In this document: one piece after another, positions 1 to 5,400 of the stretch
How positions within the stretch are numbered: the stretch's first letter is position 1
Layout: the number at the start of each line of letters is the position of its first letter
Source: CAYNST01 sp964399955
GTDB lineage: Bacteria; Pseudomonadota; Gammaproteobacteria; Pseudomonadales; Cellvibrionaceae
Reading direction: 5' to 3'
Assembly: GCA_964399955.1 (NCBI GenBank)
Contig: CAYNST010000170.1
Coordinates: 1 to 5,400, forward strand
Length of the DNA stretch: 5,400 nt
Notes under the pieces: model-generated
Databases searched by the model: none
What the model saw: the letters and a program-made list of their open reading frames with translations, nothing else
What the model was told of the DNA's origin: nothing
Made by a program: the position numbers and the translations under genes

Positions 1-1
1 T

Positions 2-85
2 AGTTCCTCCCGTAACTGCGCGCAGCTCTCCGAAGGTGTGCGCAGCAAAGCGGGCACCGGGGCCCCATCAGCAGGTGGAGCCTAA
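2..85 (+). CDS. Possible 3' end of a convergent gene (partial, doubtful)
   Basis: A plus-strand frame is open from the first bases of the window to a TAA at 83-85. It would encode about 27 residues ending in S-A-G-G-A. If real, it is the C-terminus of a gene lying mostly to the left, with its stop overlapping by two bases the TAG (82-84) of the opposing PLP-glutaredoxin gene. The stretch is too short to judge coding potential. The minus-strand frame that follows the TAG is also open to the window edge, so a downstream minus-strand gene is an equal alternative. No terminator with a T-run is visible in 1-81. Confidence 0.2.
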   Translation, partial: SSSRNCAQLSEGVRSKAGTGAPSAGGA

Positions 86-1455
86 CTTGCTCTTACCTCG
101 GCCGGGGAGGTTTGCGCCCAGCCTGGCAGCAAGGCGTAAGGATCTAGCTGCAGCACATGGTTGTAAGGCACCTGCGCATGGTCAAGTCGCCGGAACAAGG
201 TGCGGTTGTTGACTGAGTCAAACAGCTCCATACAACTGCCGATAAACTCGCCATGCACAAAAATCTGAGGCATGGAGGTAATGCCCGTCCGCGCCACCAG
301 TGCGGCCTTCAGCCCGGCGCCCACCTGCCCCACCTGGTAGGTTTCATCATCCAGGTTTACACAGGTAAAACGAATATCCAAAGTGTCAAACAGCTTGCGG
401 ACGGCCCAGCCCATTTCACACCACTCGTAGGCAAATATCAGCACCGAGGCCTCACTCTCGGCCATAATCTGCTCCAACAGCTTCTGGGCGACGTCAGCCA
501 CATAGGCACCTTCATCTTCAATTTGAACCAAGGGGCGCGGGGTTTTGTTGATGATTTGCTGCCCTGCAGTAGACTTGGATATGGCCTGCTCTTCGGCATT
601 CATGCTGTCTGGTGCGCGGTCCAGGCTGGGGCTCAAGGGCGAACGCTCGCCCGCATCAGGCAGTACACATACAATATGACTGCCAGAGACTGCCTGGGCG
701 GCTATCTGCAGCGTGGCCGCCAGGGCGGCACCACCGCGCAGGCCGGTGACTATGCCTTCCTGGCTTGCCAGGTCCTGCATGGCGCGCGCGGCATCCAGTG
801 GGCTTACCGCTACGTCCTCTCCCGGCGCCAGGGGTGCAGCCTGACGCGCCACCTGGCAGGCAACCACCTGGGTCCCCGGGCTCATCTGCTGAAACAGGCT
901 GCGCAGGCCAGAGGTGAGGCCTTTGCCCGGAGCCGCTGTGACGCAGTAGTCCAGCGGCAAACTGGCAAAATCGCGTAGAAGCTCCCGCCCCAGATGCTCA
1001 GCCACCAGATCTTCGCTTTGGCTTAGTCCAACGGAGTTCAGCCAGAACCACCGGTGCGCCGTTGCCAGCTCACAGGCCTTGGCCGCCGCACCCCGCTCCC
1101 GTTCCTCGGCAGGCGTCAACACCACCTTGGCCCCCATGGCTCTCATCCACTGCCGCTTTTCCGGCCCTACATCCGCCGGCATTACCACCACCAGGGGATA
1201 GCCCTTCTGCGCACAGACCATGGCCAAAGCCACACCTATCTGCCCGTTGCTGGCTTCTACTAGGGTTTGGCCCGGAGACAGCATGCCCGCCTCTTCTGCA
1301 CGGTCAATCATGGCCAGCGCCAAACGGTCTTTTTGCGACAGGCAGGGATTGAAGCCCTCCAGCTTGACGTACACACTCACCTGCTCGGGCGCCAGCTTTC
1401 TCAAGCGCACGCACGGAGTGTTTCCAATGACAGTTAAGATTGTCTCGTGAAGCAT
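82..1455 (-). CDS. CysM/CysK-like PLP-fold protein fused to a C-terminal glutaredoxin domain
   Basis: The 457-residue product has two domains. Residues 1-280 follow the O-acetylserine sulfhydrylase fold: IGNTP at 10-14, SQKDR with the Schiff-base Lys42, V-E-A-S-N-G-Q-I-G at 66-74, EGI at 233-235 and the late PDAGER at 266-271. Residues 335-425 are a glutaredoxin: active-site-like W-C-E-M-G (Cys346), SMPQIF (394-399, cis-Pro396) and the glutathione-site G-S-C-M-E-L (406-411). A polar linker (about 282-330) joins them. Lys42 is kept, but the TSGNTG substrate loop, the GTGGT phosphate loop and the late SSG loop are all changed. About 20 residues normally covering the active site are missing. Cysteine synthase activity is therefore doubtful; a thiol-redox or regulatory role is inference. 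The start fits the family N-terminus, although no clear Shine-Dalgarno precedes it. An upstream terminator suggests its own transcript. Confidence 0.9.
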   Translation of the reverse strand: MLHETILTVIGNTPCVRLRKLAPEQVSVYVKLEGFNPCLSQKDRLALAMIDRAEEAGMLSPGQTLVEASNGQIGVALAMVCAQKGYPLVVVMPADVGPEKRQWMRAMGAKVVLTPAEERERGAAAKACELATAHRWFWLNSVGLSQSEDLVAEHLGRELLRDFASLPLDYCVTAAPGKGLTSGLRSLFQQMSPGTQVVACQVARQAAPLAPGEDVAVSPLDAARAMQDLASQEGIVTGLRGGAALAATLQIAAQAVSGSHIVCVLPDAGERSPLSPSLDRAPDSMNAEEQAISKSTAGQQIINKTPRPLVQIEDEGAYVADVAQKLLEQIMAESEASVLIFAYEWCEMGWAVRKLFDTLDIRFTCVNLDDETYQVGQVGAGLKAALVARTGITSMPQIFVHGEFIGSCMELFDSVNNRTLFRRLDHAQVPYNHVLQLDPYALLPGWAQTSPAEVRAS

Positions 1456-1507
1456 AAAACAGCCAGTTATTGCCAGTTCAGCAAAAGAAAAGTGCGTATT
1501 CAGTGGT

Positions 1508-1524
1508 TGTTACGCCAAGTAACA
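1508..1524. repeat. Inverted repeat TGTTAC-N5-GTAACA
   Basis: This is a perfect six-base dyad with a five-base centre, 53 bp upstream of the PLP-glutaredoxin start codon. Its size and symmetry suit a dimeric helix-turn-helix repressor or activator site, but I do not recognise a specific consensus. A dyad of this length can arise by chance in a region this size. Confidence 0.3.
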
Positions 1525-1552
1525 GGCTGCGGGCCTAGCCCGGTTGATGACT

Positions 1553-1589
1553 CGCCGGCAAAGTGCAAAATTTTGATCAGTTGCCGGCG
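1553..1589. repeat. Inverted repeat CGCCGGCAA / TTGCCGGCG with an internal palindrome
   Basis: Nine-base perfect arms (1553-1561 and 1581-1589) enclose a 19-base loop containing the ten-base palindrome CAAAATTTTG (1566-1575). As RNA it could form a GC-rich stem on either strand, but neither side has a following U-run, so it is not a canonical intrinsic terminator. It could be a regulatory site or leader structure for the PLP-glutaredoxin gene, or a copy of a dispersed repeat. Confidence 0.4.
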
Positions 1590-1598
1590 GGTATGTGA

Positions 1599-1623
1599 CA
1601 GGCATCACGCGATGCAGTGCCTG
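1599..1623. repeat. Overlapping hairpins CAGGCA...TGCCTG and GCATC-4-GATGC
   Basis: CAGGCA (1599-1604) pairs with TGCCTG (1618-1623). Overlapping it, GCATC (1602-1606) pairs with GATGC (1611-1615) around a four-base loop. The two stems share bases and would be mutually exclusive in RNA. The element sits just downstream of the terminator of the lipoprotein gene and has no T-run. Confidence 0.25.
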
Positions 1624-1646
1624 GACCGCAGGTGGCGCTGCCAGGC

Positions 1647-1671
1647 AAAAAGGGCTGCGTCAGTGACGCAG
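1647..1671 (-). terminator. Rho-independent terminator overlapping the lipoprotein stop codon
   Basis: Read on the minus strand, CTGCGTCA (1671-1664) pairs perfectly with TGACGCAG (1662-1655) around one central base (in practice a 5-6 bp stem with a small loop). It is followed by CCC and five Ts (1651-1647). The TGA of the lipoprotein gene (1662-1660) is inside the stem, and the last codons (Leu-Arg-His) form its ascending arm. This should end the lipoprotein transcript and separate it from the PLP-glutaredoxin gene. The three Cs between stem and T-run make it less than ideal. Confidence 0.7.
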
Positions 1672-2955
1672 GTGGGGGCGCAGAGTGTGGTACAGCGGCA
1701 GCTGGGTATCGGCAGACGGTGCACTCAGCGCAAAGGGTTTGAACGCCGACTCCGGCTGCAGAGCGGTTGCCGAAGCACACCACCCCAGCCCCACTGGAAG
1801 CGACTGCGGCTGCGGAAGCGCAGCAAATTCTGCGCTGTAGTCGCGCTCGGGCAAGAGTTGGCGGGCCACCCACTCTGCGCGCGGCATGACCCAGTCGGCG
1901 CCCACACGATTGCGCACACCCCAGGCCACCCGGTAGTCGTCGCAGCTAGCCTGAGCGCCGGCGGGACGGTCGGTAAAGGCAATATCGCGGTCAATATTGA
2001 AGTGGATTTTCATCATGGCTTCTTCGAACAGCATGGCCAGGTCTTCATGGCGTGAGGTGTAGGCGTAGTCGTCGCTGGCGCCATCGGCATCAAAATATTC
2101 GCCCACTTCAGCCGCACTTATCTGCCGCTCGCCATCCGTGGCCGATTGCCCGCGGTACAGTATCTGCGCCATGCGTTGCATCTCCAGAGACTGCAAGCCT
2201 TGCTCCTGCGCCAGGCGTATGGACGGCGCGCTGGATTCCAGACTCCTGATCACCTGCAGGATGGATTGGCGCGTGTCTGCCTGAGCATAAGCCGCAGGCG
2301 GGAAATCATCATTGGCGTGAGCCAGCTCATGAAACAGCAGTGCGGCCATCTGCGGCACTATTTGCTCCAAGGTACGGCCCTGTGACGGACTGCTGTGGGC
2401 AATGGCCTCTTCCCCGCCGGCCACGTATCGCCAAAGCGAGCGGAACGCCATGGGTGCGGAGAAACCGTGACGGTAATCCGGTGCGGGGTTGATCACGGCC
2501 TGTTCGTCGGCACTCAACCACAAAGACTCCGGGTCCAGGTAAATGGCGCCGGTCAGGCTTGTGTAATAGGACGGCCGAATATTGCCATCAATGACAATGG
2601 CGGTAACCCCTCGGGCCAGCAAATGGATGTCCTCTGGCAGCGCCTCCAACAGCTCGCGCAGCCGGGTTGCCATCCAGGGATGCGAAACCAGTGCGCGCTG
2701 CATGATGTCATCCACGGTCGGGGCGATGGTATCCATACCCAATGGCGGCAGGGTGTCCAGACTGCAGGACTCATTGCTGCGCGTTGCCGTTGCACACTTT
2801 TTGAGAACACTCACATAGGGACCATCTGCTACAGCGGGTAGCACGCCGGCCAAGTCCGCTCTGGCCATGCCGCGATCCATTCGATTGCCGCCCCCTCCCC
2901 CGCCACAGGCGGTCAGAAGCAGCAGAACAAGGGTGAGAGAAACGGCGCGAAGCAT
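1660..2955 (-). CDS. Putative outer-membrane lipoprotein with HExxH zinc-metallopeptidase motif
   Basis: The product is 431 residues from the chosen start. The N-terminus is a lipoprotein signal: Met-Leu-Arg, a hydrophobic core (about residues 5-14) and lipobox L-T-A-C with lipidated Cys17. A run of six glycines follows as a tether, and Gly at +2 predicts the outer membrane. The frame is open further upstream to 3084, but only the ATG at 2955 puts the signal peptide first, and it has an AGGA eight bases upstream. HELAH (209-213) in a hydrophobic helix gives two histidine zinc ligands and the catalytic glutamate. The acidic helix S-R-H-E-D-L-A-M-L-F-E-E (301-312) could supply the third ligand, as in gluzincins; this is inferred. 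Cys54, Cys64, Cys338 and Cys393 could form disulfides. I recognise no named family; substrate and role are unknown. It is divergent from the exported protein gene at 3150. Confidence 0.88.
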   Translation of the reverse strand: MLRAVSLTLVLLLLTACGGGGGGNRMDRGMARADLAGVLPAVADGPYVSVLKKCATATRSNESCSLDTLPPLGMDTIAPTVDDIMQRALVSHPWMATRLRELLEALPEDIHLLARGVTAIVIDGNIRPSYYTSLTGAIYLDPESLWLSADEQAVINPAPDYRHGFSAPMAFRSLWRYVAGGEEAIAHSSPSQGRTLEQIVPQMAALLFHELAHANDDFPPAAYAQADTRQSILQVIRSLESSAPSIRLAQEQGLQSLEMQRMAQILYRGQSATDGERQISAAEVGEYFDADGASDDYAYTSRHEDLAMLFEEAMMKIHFNIDRDIAFTDRPAGAQASCDDYRVAWGVRNRVGADWVMPRAEWVARQLLPERDYSAEFAALPQPQSLPVGLGWCASATALQPESAFKPFALSAPSADTQLPLYHTLRPHLRH

Positions 2956-2963
2956 GGCTATAT

Positions 2964-2967
2964 TCCT
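2964..2967 (-). promoter_or_regulatory. Shine-Dalgarno site that decides the lipoprotein start
   Basis: The minus strand reads AGGA followed by eight bases and then ATG at 2955. It supports starting at the lipoprotein signal peptide and not at the longer in-frame ATG at 3084, which would put about 43 residues of non-signal sequence ahead of the lipobox. Confidence 0.65.
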
Positions 2968-2991
2968 GATCAACAAATGAACCCCCTTTAG

Positions 2992-2997
2992 TTTATA
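2992..2997 (-). promoter_or_regulatory. Candidate -10 element for the lipoprotein gene
   Basis: The minus strand carries TATAAA, 36 bp upstream of the lipoprotein ATG, in the only AT-rich part of the divergent spacer. I find no good -35 hexamer at 16-18 bp, so a promoter here would be weak or activator-dependent. Confidence 0.35.
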
Positions 2998-3014
2998 CCC
3001 TAATTTGCCCGGCA

Positions 3015-3070
3015 CCTGCCGCGACAACCCATCGGCAGGCCGCCCGTCGGAAGTCGGGCGTGGGTACCCA
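3015..3070. repeat. Three consecutive dyads in the divergent spacer (REP-like)
   Basis: CCTGCCG (3015-3021) pairs with CGGCAGG (3033-3039). Immediately after, CGCCCG (3041-3046) pairs with CGGGCG (3055-3060). TGGGTACCCA (3061-3070) is a perfect palindrome. The cluster lies upstream of both divergent genes and is GC-rich compared with the flanking AT-rich bases. It could be a regulator-binding array or a copy of a dispersed extragenic palindromic repeat. Only a genome-wide search for other copies would tell these apart. Confidence 0.45.
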
Positions 3071-3101
3071 GGTACAGGCAGCAAACGCAGAATGCCCGGA
3101 C

Positions 3102-3107
3102 TATAGT
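3102..3107 (+). promoter_or_regulatory. Weak candidate -10 for the exported-protein gene
   Basis: TATAGT lies 42 bp before the ATG at 3150 and is the best -10-like hexamer on this strand. No recognisable -35 is present at the right distance. TTGACC overlaps it (3107-3112) but has no good -10 of its own downstream. The call rests on one hexamer. Confidence 0.2.
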
Positions 3108-3149
3108 TGACCTACACGACTGCGCAAATTTCAACCAGTTGGGTCCAAT

Positions 3150-4196
3150 ATGGCACATCACCAATATATAACTGCACGACACGCCACCTCAATATACCGG
3201 CTATTGTTTGCACTTGCTGCGTTGCAGTCGGGGTTCTGTATGGCAGAAGCACCGGCTTTGCGCACCGTTTGGATCACCAGCCAAGCGATCAAATTCCCCG
3301 CATTCAGCATCGACAAACTGGACTACCGCAGGCTGGCCTTCGAATATGCAACCACCGGCACCACCAGCGTCAGTAATCTGGAAGAGCAGGTTGAGACCCT
3401 GAACTGCAGTGGAGAGGAAAGGCAAAATGCCTACTACAAGGTGCACTACCGTGGGCCGCAGGTGGTATTTCGTATAACCGACACTCGCCACAATCGCGTC
3501 ATATTGATAGAGGAGCGCAACCTGGGCGGTAGCACCACCTACGGACGGGGCAGTTGCCGGCCGGACAAGGCGCCGCTGACGGCGTTCAACCCGCAGGGGC
3601 AGTGGCTTAACAGGCTGCATCAGCAATTGCTGCAGGACGCACAGCAGGAGTTGATGGATTTCATCGCCGACCACGGTGTCCTTCGCTACGAAGAGCTGCG
3701 TTTCCCCCTGTTCTACGTGCAGAGCAATGCCAATCGCTTCCACCGCATCAATCAGGCTGCAGACCGGGCCGCAGTGGCGTTTGAGCTGTATCAGCAGTAC
3801 GGCGTAACACTGGAAGCCGAAGACATGTTGCGGGCGCTGACCAAGACTTGGGAGGTGGAGCTGGCAAGCCTGCAGGACGATGCGAGCCTGCGCGCCATCA
3901 GCGTCGCGCTGCATCGCAACCTGGTGGCGGCCTATTTTTATCTAGGTCAGTTTGACGCCGCGCGCAGGCACGATGCCTTGGCGCAGGCGCTGGGTCAGCC
4001 GCAAGAAGAGTCCTGGCAGGAGCGCATTCGGGCACACGAGCGGCATTTTATTTTGAGCCCCGTGGTGGCGAGTGACCCACTGCGCGTAGCCAACCTCTAC
4101 CGCCTGGGACAAAACGTGGTTGCTGAAGCCCAACTTGCAGAAGCGGACTATGGCTCCTTGCAGGAGGATTTGCGCAACGGCAACAGCGTCTACTAA
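3150..4196 (+). CDS. Exported protein of unknown function with TPR-like C-terminal half
   Basis: I do not recognise this 348-residue protein. The N-terminus resembles a Sec signal peptide: a basic, His-rich n-region (1-17), a hydrophobic core L-L-F-A-L-A-A-L (18-25) and likely cleavage after C-M-A (30-32). There is no lipobox, so a periplasmic soluble protein is predicted. Residues 35-145 look beta-rich, with Cys86 and Cys136 well placed for a disulfide around a hairpin of alternating hydrophobic residues (about 95-122). From about 150 the chain is helical. Residues 252-282 follow a TPR spacing (N-L-x-x-x-Y-x-x-L-G-x-F-x-x-A), suggesting protein-protein contacts. The ATG at 3150 has only a weak GGG upstream, but the next ATG (3240) would delete the signal core. 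It is divergent from the metallopeptidase-like lipoprotein and convergent with rep, 12 bp from its stop. Confidence 0.85.
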   Translation: MAHHQYITARHATSIYRLLFALAALQSGFCMAEAPALRTVWITSQAIKFPAFSIDKLDYRRLAFEYATTGTTSVSNLEEQVETLNCSGEERQNAYYKVHYRGPQVVFRITDTRHNRVILIEERNLGGSTTYGRGSCRPDKAPLTAFNPQGQWLNRLHQQLLQDAQQELMDFIADHGVLRYEELRFPLFYVQSNANRFHRINQAADRAAVAFELYQQYGVTLEAEDMLRALTKTWEVELASLQDDASLRAISVALHRNLVAAYFYLGQFDAARRHDALAQALGQPQEESWQERIRAHERHFILSPVVASDPLRVANLYRLGQNVVAEAQLAEADYGSLQEDLRNGNSVY

Positions 4197-4208
4197 CGCG
4201 GCTGGGCT

Positions 4209-5400
4209 TCAGTCAAAAAGGTTGAGGATGTTGGAAATGGTGGCGGCCCCCTGGGCGGCCACCTGCTCCTTGCTGGCCGTGCCAAAGCCTTCGCGCACCA
4301 CATCGTCTTCGGGCATTTCATCCAGAAACCGACTGGCCGTGGTTTGCTGCTTCTCGCCAAACTGCTTGCGGCTGCCGGCAAGTGTCATGGTCAAGCTTTG
4401 GCGGGCACGGGTAATGCCCACGTAGGTAAGGCGCCGCTCTTCTTCAATATTGCCCTCTTCTATGCTCACCCGATGCGGCAGTAGCTCCTCCTCCATGCCC
4501 ACCATGAAGACATGGGGGAATTCCAGCCCCTTGGCGGCGTGCAGGGTAAGCATTTGCACCCGGTCGCTCTCGTCGGCTTCTTCCTGCCGGTCCAGCAAAT
4601 CCATCAGCAGCAGTTTGGCAATGGCGCCTTTCAGGCGGTCATCATTGTCGGCATTCTCATCGTCGTTTTTCTCCAGGGTTTTGCGGATGGACTCAATCAG
4701 GTAGCGCACGTTCTCCATGCGCTTTTCTGCCACCTTGACCGAGCTGGCGTTTTGCTGCAGCCAGGCTTCGTAGTCGATATCGTCAACCATACCGTTGATG
4801 GCTGCCAGGGGGTCCTCCGTCTGGCAGCGCAACTGCAGACGCTGCATCCAGTTGGCAAACTCCTGCAAGCGCTCCAGCCCCTTGCCGGACATCACCGCCT
4901 GCAGGCCAACCTCCTGGCAGGCGGCCAGCATACTGACGTTGCGCTCGGTGGCGTAGCGGCCCAGGGACTCCAGCGTGCTGGTGCCTATGGCCCTTCGCGG
5001 GGTATTGATAACGCGCAAAAAGGCGTTGTCGTCGTCGGGGTTGACCAGCAGGCGCAGGTAGGCCACCAGGTCCTTGATCTCTGACTTGGCAAAAAAGCTG
5101 GTGCCGCCACTGAGGTTGTAAGGTATCTGGTGCTGCTGCAATTTCATCTCGAACAGGCGGGCCTGAAAATTGCCACGGTAGAGAATGGCAAAGTCGCGGA
5201 ACTTGCACTGGCGCCGCATACGCTGGTTGAGAATTTCGGTGGCCACGCGCTCGGCCTCGGCATCTTCGTTGGCGCAGCGAATGACGCGGATGGATTCCCC
5301 CAGCCCCAGGTCACTCCACAGGCTTTTGTCGAACTCGTGCGGGTTGTTGCTGATCACCTGGTTGGCCACCCGCAGGATGCGCGCGGTGGAGCGGTAGTTC
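4209..5400 (-). CDS. rep: ATP-dependent DNA helicase Rep, C-terminal part (5' end beyond window)
   Basis: Rep is an SF1A 3'-5' helicase that clears proteins from DNA ahead of the replisome and helps restart forks. The window holds about 397 codons, the last 60% of a protein usually near 670 residues. Reading begins inside motif IV (N-Y-R-S-T-A-R-I at 5399-5376). S-G-G-T-S-F-F followed by EIKDLVAYLR and N-P-D-D-D-N-A-F-L-R is the Rep signature and separates it from UvrD. Motif V, T-L-H-A-A-K-G-L-E-F, is at 4547-4518. Motif VI, E-R-R-L-T-Y-V-G-I-T-R-A-R, is at about 4439-4404 and carries the arginine finger. An acidic stretch (about 4675-4634) lies in the 2B subdomain. The GTG at 5369 is internal, not a start. 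The C-terminal tail ends I-L-N-L-F-D, unlike the basic tail of the E. coli protein. No terminator is visible in the 12-bp gap to the convergent gene. Confidence 0.97.
   Translation of the reverse strand, partial: NYRSTARILRVANQVISNNPHEFDKSLWSDLGLGESIRVIRCANEDAEAERVATEILNQRMRRQCKFRDFAILYRGNFQARLFEMKLQQHQIPYNLSGGTSFFAKSEIKDLVAYLRLLVNPDDDNAFLRVINTPRRAIGTSTLESLGRYATERNVSMLAACQEVGLQAVMSGKGLERLQEFANWMQRLQLRCQTEDPLAAINGMVDDIDYEAWLQQNASSVKVAEKRMENVRYLIESIRKTLEKNDDENADNDDRLKGAIAKLLLMDLLDRQEEADESDRVQMLTLHAAKGLEFPHVFMVGMEEELLPHRVSIEEGNIEEERRLTYVGITRARQSLTMTLAGSRKQFGEKQQTTASRFLDEMPEDDVVREGFGTASKEQVAAQGAATISNILNLFD

Larger units (their letters stand above)
1456..1646. promoter_or_regulatory. Intergenic region upstream of the PLP-glutaredoxin gene, with several dyads
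   Basis: This gap lies between the terminator of the lipoprotein gene and the ATG of the PLP-glutaredoxin gene, so any promoter of the latter should be here. I find no convincing -35/-10 pair on the minus strand. Visible dyads are TGTTAC-5-GTAACA at 1508-1524, CGGGC-3-GCCCG at 1530-1542, nine-base arms at 1553-1561 and 1581-1589 flanking a CAAAATTTTG palindrome, and overlapping hairpins at 1599-1623. None is followed by a T-run. They are candidate operators or mRNA leader structures, with no known regulator recognised. Confidence 0.4.

Noticed and set aside
61..82. Stem GGCTCC/GGGGCC after the PLP-glutaredoxin stop as a terminator
   Set aside because: The stem needs a G-U pair, has a ten-base loop and is followed by GC-rich sequence without a T-run.
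253..978. Long plus-strand open frame (241 codons) opposite the PLP-glutaredoxin gene
   Set aside because: Its translation is rich in Arg, His and Gln with no recognisable domain, and the opposing strand encodes clear CysM and glutaredoxin motifs over the same bases.
1530..1542. Hairpin CGGGC-CTA-GCCCG as a terminator
   Set aside because: It has a five-base stem with a three-base loop and no T-run on either strand.
1447..2055. Plus-strand open frame of 202 codons spanning the intergenic gap and the lipoprotein 3' end
   Set aside because: The composition is typical of an antisense shadow in high-GC DNA, with many Arg and Cys residues, no domain and no Shine-Dalgarno. It runs across the terminator and opposite the lipoprotein gene.
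2956..3084. N-terminal extension of the lipoprotein to the ATG at 3084
   Set aside because: It would place 43 residues, translated from the palindromic spacer, before a perfect lipoprotein signal. The ATG at 2955 has its own Shine-Dalgarno.
3201..3914. Minus-strand open frame of 237 codons opposite the exported-protein gene
   Set aside because: The plus strand has a signal peptide, a paired-Cys region and a TPR-like pattern. The minus frame shows no start signal or domain.
4197..4260. Bidirectional terminator between the exported-protein gene and rep
   Set aside because: The 12-bp gap has no dyad. The GC-rich near-repeats inside the rep 3' end do not form a continuous stem with a T-run.
4512..5084. 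Plus-strand open frame of 190 codons opposite rep
   Set aside because: The Rep motifs on the minus strand are unambiguous, so this is a shadow.

Overview
This 5.4 kb window is bacterial chromosome, gene-dense and of fairly high GC. The 3' end of an unmistakable Rep-type DNA helicase, an outer-membrane lipoprotein signal and a CysM-like protein point to a gammaproteobacterium, probably a free-living or aquatic lineage outside the Enterobacteriaceae. That placement is inference from protein flavour only. I see no mobile element, CRISPR array, tRNA or rRNA. I see no defence island or clearly new multi-gene system.

Layout. At 82-1455 (minus) is a two-domain protein: a cysteine-synthase (CysM/CysK) PLP fold fused to a C-terminal glutaredoxin domain. 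Its Schiff-base lysine is kept, but most other cofactor- and substrate-binding loops are altered. At 1660-2955 (minus) is a lipoprotein with an HELAH zinc-metallopeptidase-like motif. Its stop codon lies inside a strong intrinsic terminator hairpin, so it is probably not co-transcribed with the PLP-glutaredoxin gene downstream. The 190-bp gap before that gene holds several dyads. At 3150-4196 (plus), divergent from the lipoprotein, is an unrecognised exported protein with a predicted disulfide-stapled beta-rich N-terminal half and a helical, TPR-like C-terminal half. At 4209-5400 (minus), convergent and only 12 bp away, is the C-terminal 60% of rep; its 5' part lies beyond the window. Positions 2-85 may hold the last codons of another plus-strand gene.

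How the genes relate. They do not form one obvious pathway. The two envelope genes (lipoprotein and exported protein) share a 194-bp divergent region carrying three consecutive dyads and could be co-regulated. The PLP-glutaredoxin protein is presumably cytoplasmic and linked to thiol or sulfur metabolism, but its chemistry cannot be read off the sequence. Rep is a housekeeping accessory replicative helicase. The most interesting item is the PLP-glutaredoxin fusion with an eroded PLP pocket and a monothiol C-E-M-G site.
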